This document shows positions 33,526 through 40,201 of a stretch of 64,000 nt of DNA, in pieces (positions within the stretch are counted from its first letter, which is position 1; every line of letters starts with the position of its first letter). The notes beneath the pieces are model-generated. The model did not search any database. It saw nothing but the letters and a program-made list of their open reading frames with translations, and had not been told where the DNA came from. Source of the stretch: Fimbriimonas ginsengisoli Gsoil 348 (lineage in GTDB: Bacteria > Armatimonadota > Fimbriimonadia > Fimbriimonadales > Fimbriimonadaceae); contig NZ_CP007139.1 of NCBI RefSeq assembly GCF_000724625.1, positions 124,001-188,000 on the forward strand, in the 5' to 3' direction. Both the position numbers and the translations under genes were made by a program.

Positions 33526-34515
33526 ATGGCGCTTGGGGCTCGATTTCTCATGGATATCGCTCGATTCGATCTGGAGCTCAAGAGCGCGCTCGGCGACGTA
33601 GATGGGGCGCTTTACGACGCTACGGCCCGTACGGCGGCGATGTGGCGCGCGGTGCGCGAGTATTCGCGGTATCACCCTGTGCAGCGCCAGTACGGCACAG
33701 GCGCCGTCGCTTTGGAAGCGGCGCCTGGCTCAAATACGATTTCTCTCGTCGGCGGTCCGGTTCGACCGGGCGACGTGATCCAGCTCGATCCCTTTTTCTC
33801 TCCGGAGACGGTGACGGTGCAATCGATCGCCCTTCCCGCGGGAACGGATGGATCGGCGTCGACGGTCACGGCCACCCTTACCGCTCCAACGGCCGTCAAG
33901 CACCTCGCCGGCGTTTCGTTCGCCAGGTCGACCACCGGACTCGCGATCGCGATCGGGACCGGCGCCTATGCCCTTCCCCTCGATTTTCAGCAACCGAACC
34001 AAGAGAGTTTCGATCTTGCGGTCGGCGATCGCGCTCAGGTGAGCCGCACGAACGCTTACTACGATGCGGTTTACGGCGTCACGATGGCCCAAAGCGGCGT
34101 TGGTTTCGGCTATCGCCAGGGATTCGGCACGGGATACCTCAACTACGGACGTAACCCGAACGGCGGCGGTCAGAGCTCAAGCTCCCAAACGATCTACCGG
34201 TTCGTGCCGGGCGTTCCGCCGGTGCTTACCGTCACCCCCACGCCGGCGGCGGCGCGAACCCTCGATTTTTACTATTTGGGCCAACACGTGCCGGCGACGG
34301 TTCCCGATTCGGAGATCGATGCCCTGCTTGTTTTCGCGAGCTATGCTGCGATGACGGCTCGCGCGGCATCGAGCTCGGCAATGCTCCCCTTCAAGCAAGC
34401 GGGAGTGGAAGAGGAGTGGGACAAGGTCGCCAAAGCGCTCAACGAAACGGCAGCGATGGCGCTTCAAGACTGGGAGCGCCGGATCGCCGGCCGACCTTAC
34501 GCAACCAGCGGCTAA
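33526..34515 (+). CDS. Head-tail connector-like protein
   Basis: 329 aa (MDIARFD at 33550 is an alternative start). Helical N-terminus (LKSALGDVDGALYDATARTAAMWRAVRE), a beta-rich middle and a C-terminal helical part (SEIDALLVFASYAAMTARAA, FKQAGVEEEWDKVAKALNE). The position directly after the capsid gene and the helix pattern suit a gp6-like adaptor. No motif is decisive. Confidence 0.55.
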   Translation: MALGARFLMDIARFDLELKSALGDVDGALYDATARTAAMWRAVREYSRYHPVQRQYGTGAVALEAAPGSNTISLVGGPVRPGDVIQLDPFFSPETVTVQSIALPAGTDGSASTVTATLTAPTAVKHLAGVSFARSTTGLAIAIGTGAYALPLDFQQPNQESFDLAVGDRAQVSRTNAYYDAVYGVTMAQSGVGFGYRQGFGTGYLNYGRNPNGGGQSSSSQTIYRFVPGVPPVLTVTPTPAAARTLDFYYLGQHVPATVPDSEIDALLVFASYAAMTARAASSSAMLPFKQAGVEEEWDKVAKALNETAAMALQDWERRIAGRPYATSG

Positions 34516-34518
34516 GAA

Positions 34519-34959
34519 ATGCCCCTCAATCCCCGCCAGCTACGGATGTATCGATTCAAAGTCGACGTCTACCGGCTCCTTCCTGCCCCCTCTCAGGGCG
34601 CGATGGGGCTATATGCCCCGGACCCTCATCAAGCCGGAGTGCCGTGTTACTTCGATCCAACGCCCGAATACGATCAACCGAGCGCGGTGGGACGAAACAA
34701 GGTCGAAAACATTTTCACTCTCGACGGGTTTTGGTTTCCGGGGGAGTATCTCCCGGAAGGCGGAGACGCTGACGTTCCCGTTGACGTGGTCGATACCGAC
34801 ATGCTGATTATGCGGAGCGTGGTTGGGCCTATGACGTCCCTGATCGGCATCTGGTGGGCCGCAAAGGGCAATGCTCAACCTCACCCCTACCTACTTGACG
34901 ATTACATGGTCTACGCCAAGCGGACCGGGACCAAACCGCCCCCCGGGGTGAGCGCCTGA
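34519..34959 (+). CDS. Head completion (stopper-like) protein
   Basis: 146 aa, predicted beta-rich (YRFKVDVYRLL, ENIFTLDGFWFPGEYLPEGG, DTDMLIMRSVVG). Second gene after the capsid, where stopper/neck proteins are encoded. Assigned only by order. Its stop shares bases with the next start. Confidence 0.45.
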   Translation: MPLNPRQLRMYRFKVDVYRLLPAPSQGAMGLYAPDPHQAGVPCYFDPTPEYDQPSAVGRNKVENIFTLDGFWFPGEYLPEGGDADVPVDVVDTDMLIMRSVVGPMTSLIGIWWAAKGNAQPHPYLLDDYMVYAKRTGTKPPPGVSA

Positions 34960-35486
34960 TGGCTGGTTTCGATCGCGCGGCAAAGCTCGAGCTCGATGAC
35001 CTAATTGTGTCGATTTGGACCGATGTGACAGTCGACAAGATTTTCCAGTCGCAAAGTCTGAACCGGGCCAACTGGGAGAATCTGCAGAACTCCGGCGCCC
35101 TGATCGGGCCGTTCGTCGTTGTGGCGGTCGGCAGCTCTCAGGAGGTCGATGCGGTGCCGGTCGGGATCACCGCTTACGATCACAGCGTCTCGATCATTTT
35201 GGTTCGCGAGCTTGACGATCCTGCGTTCCTAGTCGATCCCCTCGCCCCCGCCGACGGGATCGACTACGTCTCGGCGATGAGTGGCGATTTGGAGGCACTC
35301 AGAACCCCGCTTGCCCGCTACGACGGCTCGCGGTTTCGGTGCGCATGGGTGGGCAAGCCAACCGCCAACGTTTCCGAATTCTCGCCCCCGAACGCGGTTT
35401 ATTACCAGCTGCTCGACGGCAAGTTCGCTGGCCAGCTCGTCTGCAACTTGCGAACGGCAACCCTTTATGACCCGAGAAACCCGTGA
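34959..35486 (+). CDS. Tail terminator/neck-like protein
   Basis: 175 aa. KLELDDLIVSIWTDVTVD, GPFVVVAVGSSQEVDAVPVG and HSVSIILVREL alternate strands and helices as in gp10/gp11-type minor tail proteins. Assigned by position between head completion and tail tube. Overlaps the next GTG by 4 bp. Confidence 0.45.
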   Translation: MAGFDRAAKLELDDLIVSIWTDVTVDKIFQSQSLNRANWENLQNSGALIGPFVVVAVGSSQEVDAVPVGITAYDHSVSIILVRELDDPAFLVDPLAPADGIDYVSAMSGDLEALRTPLARYDGSRFRCAWVGKPTANVSEFSPPNAVYYQLLDGKFAGQLVCNLRTATLYDPRNP

Positions 35487-35941
35487 GCTCGACGATGCAT
35501 ACCGCGGCGGGCGACCTCCGCAAGATGGCCGAAAATATGAAGCGGGCCAGGACAGTGGAGCTTGCCGCGATGGCCGACGACACGCTCCAAACGGCGATCG
35601 TGATTTCGAGCGGCATGACGCCGACTTCCGAGATTTCGGGGGAGCTGAACCACCCGTACGGTCACGGCCCATCGAACGCCCGCGGCCCACGCGGACCGAT
35701 CCCTAACGCTGGCAATCCGGCAATCGTCAACGAGCAGGATGGCGATTTTCTCGCCCATTGGCGGCAACACGTCGGCGAGCGCGAGTTCGAAGTTTTTAAC
35801 GATTCGCCCATTGCGGAATACCTCGAAGACGGCACCGAAACGATGGTGCCCCGACAGTTCCTCGAGCTCGCTCAATCGATCGCGCTCCCCGACCCGGATC
35901 AGCGCCTCAGTGAGGCTTTGGACCGCTGCATACCCTCATGA
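35483..35941 (+). CDS. HK97 gp10-like tail completion protein
   Basis: 152 aa, GTG start. N-terminal helix LRKMAENMKRARTVELAAMADDTLQTAIVIS, a Pro/Gly loop (YGHGPSNARGPRGPIPNAGNP) and then EVFNDSPIAEYLEDGTETMVPR, a pattern typical of gp10-like proteins (N..PYA..lE.GT). Acts at the head-tail joint. Confidence 0.6.
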   Translation: MSSTMHTAAGDLRKMAENMKRARTVELAAMADDTLQTAIVISSGMTPTSEISGELNHPYGHGPSNARGPRGPIPNAGNPAIVNEQDGDFLAHWRQHVGEREFEVFNDSPIAEYLEDGTETMVPRQFLELAQSIALPDPDQRLSEALDRCIPS

Positions 35942-36114
35942 ACGAAAAAATCGAACCCAAAGAAGAGCTCCTTACCGGGCTTGGCGGAAATCCGCACCTT
36001 CATACGTTCGGCGCCGTTCCGGTGGCCACCGAAGCCGTGGCGCCCGAAACCCCGCCCTCGCCAGCCGCAGGAACGGCTGGCGATACTACCGCAGAGGAGG
36101 ATGATCACCAGTGA
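35938..36114 (+). CDS. Small acidic/proline-rich protein
   Basis: 58 aa (MNEKIEPKEELLTGLGG...), overlapping the neighbouring genes by 4 bp on each side (ATGA and GTGA). Low complexity Ala/Pro/Glu C-terminal half. No fold predicted. Supported only by the tight overlaps and by GAGGAGGATG near its end, which supplies the ribosome-binding site of the next gene. Confidence 0.55.
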   Translation: MNEKIEPKEELLTGLGGNPHLHTFGAVPVATEAVAPETPPSPAAGTAGDTTAEEDDHQ

Positions 36115-36665
36115 GCGGATTCGCAACCCTTAACGTCGCGGTCGGTCAGGACGTCGTCATCCTGATCACCCCCCAGGTCCGAAGCGGCGACGGCGTGACC
36201 ATGACTGCCCATGCGGTCGGAACACTGTCGTTTGTCGGCCGTATCGAGAATTTCGCGGGCGAATTCACGCTTGAAACCGACAACCTCTCACCGGTCGGTT
36301 CGTTCAACGGGAATCCGGTTCCCCACGAGCAGAACGGGCAATACACGATCGGCGAGTTCGTTATGGCTAGCGGCAACGTCTACGCGGCCGGATCTGGCAG
36401 CACCGCTTTCCCTAAAGGAAACGTGATCCGGAAAGTGACTCAACTCTCCTTCGAGCATAAGATTGAAGTCCAGCTCTGGGATCACCAGCTTGCTACTCCG
36501 GCGCAAGTTGACAGCATCGTCGCTTATATGCGGGCCATCACGCCGTTCCGGCGGAACATGACCAAACCTCGCGTCATGGATGAAGCCGTCTTCGCCCTTA
36601 TCCCTCTATTTGACGCCACCACCGGGGCGGCCCTTCCCAATCCTAGCTTCGGGAGTTCTTACTAA
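36111..36665 (+). CDS. Major tail tube-like protein
   Basis: 184 aa, GTG start with GAGGAGGATG upstream. Beta-rich (SFVGRIENFAGEFTLETDNLS, NGQYTIGEFVMASGN, VTQLSFEHKIEVQLWDHQL). It directly precedes the frameshifted tail chaperone, which is where tail tube genes lie in siphoviruses. No sheath gene is present. Identity is inferred from order and predicted structure. Confidence 0.6.
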   Translation: MSGFATLNVAVGQDVVILITPQVRSGDGVTMTAHAVGTLSFVGRIENFAGEFTLETDNLSPVGSFNGNPVPHEQNGQYTIGEFVMASGNVYAAGSGSTAFPKGNVIRKVTQLSFEHKIEVQLWDHQLATPAQVDSIVAYMRAITPFRRNMTKPRVMDEAVFALIPLFDATTGAALPNPSFGSSY

Positions 36666-37114
36666 TGAAAGTTAATTTTTTCGACGTCGCGCCTTATGAA
36701 ATGCCAAGGCTCTCGCGAGAGCTCGAAGATCCGGAAAAAGGGCTGAAAATCACCGTCGAGATGAAAGCGCTCGACGAAACGGAGACGCATTTCGCGGGCG
36801 ACTTGGGCGACCGATTAACCACTCAATACATCGGTGATCCAGAAACCGGTATTCGGCCGAAAGAAGCGTTCCCTGTGATCCGAGGGAAGCGCGTCACCCT
36901 AAGCCGCCGGTTAATGTATTCGGTTGCTCAGATTGCGGTGCAACAGACTGCCCAGGGGGATGATGCGTATACCCCCGAACAACTCATCGTTGCGGCGTTT
37001 GTCTCAAAGCCGCTCTACCGAGGAATGATCGAGCTTGCTCGTGATGTCCAAAAACTCGCGGAACCAGCAGGTAAAGACGCAAAAAACGACTCAGAGGCGG
37101 ATACGGCCGTTTAG
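36665..37114 (+). CDS. Tail assembly chaperone, short (G-like) form
   Basis: 149 aa ending at TAG 37112-37114. Acidic N-terminal half (LSRELEDPEKGLKITVEMKALDETETHF), then EQLIVAAFVSKPLYRGMIELARDVQKLA. It lies between tail tube and tape-measure genes, the position of lambda G/GT. Near its 3' end is a -1 slippery heptamer in the right phase, so a longer fusion product is predicted (separate entry). Confidence 0.65.
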   Translation: MKVNFFDVAPYEMPRLSRELEDPEKGLKITVEMKALDETETHFAGDLGDRLTTQYIGDPETGIRPKEAFPVIRGKRVTLSRRLMYSVAQIAVQQTAQGDDAYTPEQLIVAAFVSKPLYRGMIELARDVQKLAEPAGKDAKNDSEADTAV

Positions 37115-37383
37115 TCGGATCCGCCTTCAATGCAAACCAAGAGCATCCGGCGCTGGTTTTTCATCGGGTCCGGGCGCTCAATTCCATTAACGATCGACTT
37201 GGCGCGATCGTTTTCCTGTTGACGGTTCTCGCCTTACCGGCGATAGGGCGCCGACGAGTTCGGAAGCTGAGAGGGTCAGGGGAGCACGTACCAGGCCTCG
37301 ATCGCGGATGGTTGCTCGACTGCTACCAGTTCGATATAAACACCCGGCGCGCGATGAAGGACCCAGACCCAGCGGGGGATTGA
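36665..37383 (+). CDS. Tail assembly chaperone, -1 frameshift (GT-like) form
   Basis: A -1 slip at A AAA AAC (37081-37087) leaves the 149-aa frame after residue 141 and adds 98 codons, ending at TGA 37381-37383 (239 aa total). The extension includes NQEHPALVFHRVRALNSIND and ends FDINTRRAMKDPDPAGD. The -1 frame is open for its full length and fills the gap that otherwise has no gene. Known from lambda-like phages: the long form binds the tape measure during tail assembly. Confidence 0.65.
37081..37126 (+). promoter_or_regulatory. -1 ribosomal frameshift signal
   Basis: Slippery heptamer A AAA AAC in zero-frame phase (37081-37087), a 7-base spacer, then a perfect 8-bp stem AGGCGGAT/ATCCGCCT (37095-37102 and 37119-37126). 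The 16-base loop contains the zero-frame TAG stop. All elements of a classical signal are present. Confidence 0.8.
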
Positions 37384-37398
37384 AACCCCTGCTGGGTC
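37366..37398. other. Hairpin at the end of the chaperone gene
   Basis: GACCCAGCGGGG pairs with CCCCTGCTGGGTC with one bulged base. No T-run follows, so termination would be inefficient. The -35 box of the moron promoter (TTGAAA) lies in the loop. Confidence 0.5.
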
Positions 37399-37408
37399 GT
37401 ACTGTAAT
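37380..37408 (+). promoter_or_regulatory. Promoter of the zinc-ribbon moron
   Basis: TTGAAA (37380-37385), a 17-base spacer, TGTAAT (37403-37408), near consensus for the housekeeping sigma factor. Transcription would start about 37415, two bases before the ATG at 37417, which has no ribosome-binding site: a leaderless message. Confidence 0.65.
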
Positions 37409-37416
37409 ATTCAAAA

Positions 37417-37749
37417 ATGGACCCTTGGAAGGAATGCCCGGTGTGCGCAGCTCAGCATCCGCTCACGGCCCGGCAATGTCCATGCGGCCATCGATTTCGA
37501 ACATCGTTTTATCCACCCAAACCATTCCCGCTTCCCGACCCCATTCCGATCCCGCCGATGCCAACGCAGGCTTTTTACCCGCCCATGCCACCGGGCGCGG
37601 TTCCGCCCATCGCCAGGGTTTCGGCACAAAAGAGTGGAAGGGCAAGGTTCGACTCCATTGCATTGATATTAGCGTTCGTACTACTCTTGGTCCTTATGGG
37701 AACGGTCGTTTTGGACGCTTTGGCAATTCTCCTGGGGGCGGCACGGTGA
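37417..37749 (+). CDS. Zinc-ribbon, proline-rich, single-pass membrane protein (moron gene 1)
   Basis: 110 aa. N-terminal zinc ribbon CPVCAAQHPLTARQCPCGHRF, then RTSFYPP and a Pro-rich stretch with PMPTQAF (about 30-60), then one hydrophobic helix (SIALILAFVLLLVLMGTVVL). The zinc ribbon would be cytoplasmic or periplasmic depending on topology. It is a paralogue of the next gene (shared FRTSF and PMPTQAF). With its own promoter inside the tail operon, it is likely expressed in the lysogen. Role unknown; superinfection exclusion is a natural guess. Confidence 0.75.
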   Translation: MDPWKECPVCAAQHPLTARQCPCGHRFRTSFYPPKPFPLPDPIPIPPMPTQAFYPPMPPGAVPPIARVSAQKSGRARFDSIALILAFVLLLVLMGTVVLDALAILLGAAR

Positions 37750-38315
37750 TAAACGAGCCGACTCCGACACATAAACAGTGCCCCACTTGCGGAACGGTGT
37801 CGTTGGTGGCGGCAGCGGTGTGCCCGAACTGCAATCATCATTTTAGGACTTCTTTCAATCAGGGTCAACCCAGCCAAGCATCTGGGCCAATGCCAACACA
37901 AGCTTTTGGTCAGGCACCCCAGCAAGTCGCAAATTACCAGCAACCTTCCGGTTATCCGCCTGGCACCGTTCATCAGATCAACGTTGTTCAGCAAAACAAT
38001 AACGCGGCGCTTTGGATAATTCTTGCTATTGTTTTTGCCGGTCCGCTCGCGTGCATCGGTTTACTTGCGATATCGATGCTGCCCATCACAATGGTTCTCG
38101 TAGGCTTTGGGCTCACGGTTTGGGGATGGGCGGAGACATCTAGGCTCAAAGGGTTGGGCTATCCGGTGCCAGCCGCCGCGACGACGAAAGTGGCCGTGGG
38201 GCTGGCAGTATTGATTACTGGCGCTATTTTGTGGGGATTTATCGCTTCCGGCTCGCGTTCAACGCCGGAAAAGACATCTCCTCGATATGATTCACAAAGA
38301 AACTTCAACAATTAA
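37746..38315 (+). CDS. Zinc-ribbon multi-pass membrane protein (moron gene 2)
   Basis: 189 aa from the GTG at 37746, which overlaps the previous stop (GTGA). Zinc ribbon CPTCGTVSLVAAAVCPNCNHHFRTSF, a Gln/Pro-rich linker with PMPTQAF, then about four hydrophobic stretches (ALWIILAIVFAGPLACIGLLAI, MVLVGFGLTVWGWA, KVAVGLAVLITGAILWGFIA). The N-terminal third parallels moron gene 1, so the pair arose by duplication. Layout resembles bacterial zinc-ribbon membrane proteins rather than phage structural proteins. Function unknown. Confidence 0.75.
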   Translation: MINEPTPTHKQCPTCGTVSLVAAAVCPNCNHHFRTSFNQGQPSQASGPMPTQAFGQAPQQVANYQQPSGYPPGTVHQINVVQQNNNAALWIILAIVFAGPLACIGLLAISMLPITMVLVGFGLTVWGWAETSRLKGLGYPVPAAATTKVAVGLAVLITGAILWGFIASGSRSTPEKTSPRYDSQRNFNN

Positions 38316-38332
38316 GCGCTGATCAAAGATAA

Positions 38333-38374
38333 CCAAAGAGAGCCTCTCGGCAATTGCCGAGAGGCTCTCTTTGG
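38333..38374. terminator. 42-bp perfect palindrome ending the moron
   Basis: Bases 38333-38353 are exactly complementary to 38354-38374 (CCAAAGAGAGCCTCTCGGCA and mirror). An RNA copy would form a 19-21-bp stem followed by TTTGCG. It ends the moron transcript. The tape-measure gene starts 16 bp later, so late transcription must pass through it. Confidence 0.7.
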
Positions 38375-38389
38375 TTTGCGTGTGCTGCC

Positions 38390-40198
38390 ATGAATCCAAT
38401 CACCCTAAAAGTCAAAGAAGAGGGGCTTGACGAGTCTCTTGGAAAGGTGCTTGAGCTTGCCGACGCCCTTGAAACGGGCTACGGCGCTCAAATGGAACTT
38501 AACAAGCAGATGCGCGCCGGCGGGAATGCCGCGCGTGAGCTCGCCCGTGGGGTCGACGTCGCGCATCGGTCGTTGCAGCGGATGTACTCGGCGATTCCCG
38601 ATAAGCCGCTCGTTTTGGAGGCGCGAGGGGTAGGGCAGCTCGCCCGCGACGCCGGGTCGCTGGGGGTCGCGCTCCGGAGCCATAGCGGCGCGGCGCTGGC
38701 GGCAACCAAGCGAACCGACGCCTTGGCGGCGGCTACCGATCGAGTCATGCTTAGCGTGCAAAAAGCGGTTCCCGCGCTCGCGGTCCTGACCCAGCAATAC
38801 CAAACGATCGCGGCGGCTTCCCAGCAAGTGAAGCCGATCCCGCTTTCGCGCGCAATGACGGCCGGCGTCGGGCCGGGTCAGCGCCAAAAAGCGGCCGCGC
38901 AATCGGTGGGCATTAAAGCGCCCCCAAAGTATTACGTCCCTCAAGGGCCGTGGGCGCGGCAACAGAAAGCCATGCAGGGGCTCCAAAACGCTTATGCGAC
39001 CGGCAATCCGATCGCGATCGCGGACGCTCATCACAACTACCTTCAGGCGCGCGCCGCAGCTCAAAAAGCCGCAAACTTCGGACAGCCGAAGTCGTTCGGC
39101 TCGCAACTCGCAAACGCGATCGGAACCTCCCGGATCGGCCTTGGTGGTGGGGGCGGCGGAGTGCAACTCATGCCGTTGGTGAACAAGATCCTTCCCCTTG
39201 CTGAGAGCCTAATGGGCGCGGAAGCGGCCGCACTCGCCGGGCCGGTTGGTGTCGCTGCCGCCGCCGTAACTGGCCTTGCTTCGGCGGCCAAGATGGCCGA
39301 AGAGCGCTTAACCCTGATCGGGAATCTGACCGCAGGAAGCACGTCGGCACACGCCACGAGCGCTCTTGTTGCGGCTCAGATTGCGGGAATTGACCCCAGT
39401 CGAATCGGCGCTCAGGATAACGGTATTCATAGCCCCGGCTCCGACTGGTATTGGGCTCAGCGTGCCGGCGTATCTCCCTATCGAAATGGCTATGGGCAAG
39501 GAAACTTTGATGATGCAGCGAATTTCATCAAGGAATTGAAGTTCGTTCTAAGTTCACAGATTTCCGACAGAGAAGCTAAGGCGGCTAGCCAAGCCTTTGG
39601 GATGCAGGATTTGCTCTACATGCGCAACGCTTCTCCTGGCCTTCGAAACGAAATGATGCGTCGGATTGATGGCGCGGAGAAGACTGATCCCGCTGCACTT
39701 AGGGCGGGCGCCGACGCTCAAATCAAGTTCAACATGGGCCTGATGGATACTCAGAAATTATTGACCGACTTGGGGACTTCCATCATGCCGGGCGTTGATA
39801 CGATCTTAGATCAGTTCAATAAGAACCTCAGGGAAGGTAAACCCGCCATTCAAGAATTTTCGAATGAGATCGCTAAATTAGTTGTAATGCTAGTTGACTA
39901 TGTTAAATACATTGACGACTTAACGCATGGCCGATTCGGAGACGCAGGGAAAGATTTAAAGAAGCTGTGGGAAGATCTTAGGACAAGCCCCGCGGATATG
40001 GTCCGAGACCACCAGAGAGACGCGACCCGCGAAAACACCCGTGCCACGAGAGAAAACACCGAAGCTATTCGAAACGGCACCTACGGCGGCGGAGATCGAA
40101 CCCGCCAATCTCGCGCCTACGGCGGTCAATCAAGGGATAGTTGGGATCAAGCCGAACAGGCGGTGCGCCAAGACGCCATTCGATTCGGAAGCCTGTAG
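38390..40198 (+). CDS. Tape-measure protein
   Basis: 602 aa from the ATG at 38390; the frame reaching back to 38354 lies in the palindrome. Long helical protein with an Ala/Gln-rich coiled first half, a hydrophobic segment (ALAGPVGVAAAAVTGLASAA, about 285-305) and a C-terminal part with the repeat-like DATRENTRATRENTEAIRN. It sets tail length and is the scaffold for tail tube assembly. Tails scaled by this length would be short to medium. No ribosome-binding site is evident. Confidence 0.7.
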   Translation: MNPITLKVKEEGLDESLGKVLELADALETGYGAQMELNKQMRAGGNAARELARGVDVAHRSLQRMYSAIPDKPLVLEARGVGQLARDAGSLGVALRSHSGAALAATKRTDALAAATDRVMLSVQKAVPALAVLTQQYQTIAAASQQVKPIPLSRAMTAGVGPGQRQKAAAQSVGIKAPPKYYVPQGPWARQQKAMQGLQNAYATGNPIAIADAHHNYLQARAAAQKAANFGQPKSFGSQLANAIGTSRIGLGGGGGGVQLMPLVNKILPLAESLMGAEAAALAGPVGVAAAAVTGLASAAKMAEERLTLIGNLTAGSTSAHATSALVAAQIAGIDPSRIGAQDNGIHSPGSDWYWAQRAGVSPYRNGYGQGNFDDAANFIKELKFVLSSQISDREAKAASQAFGMQDLLYMRNASPGLRNEMMRRIDGAEKTDPAALRAGADAQIKFNMGLMDTQKLLTDLGTSIMPGVDTILDQFNKNLREGKPAIQEFSNEIAKLVVMLVDYVKYIDDLTHGRFGDAGKDLKKLWEDLRTSPADMVRDHQRDATRENTRATRENTEAIRNGTYGGGDRTRQSRAYGGQSRDSWDQAEQAVRQDAIRFGSL

Positions 40199-40201
40199 AC
40201 A

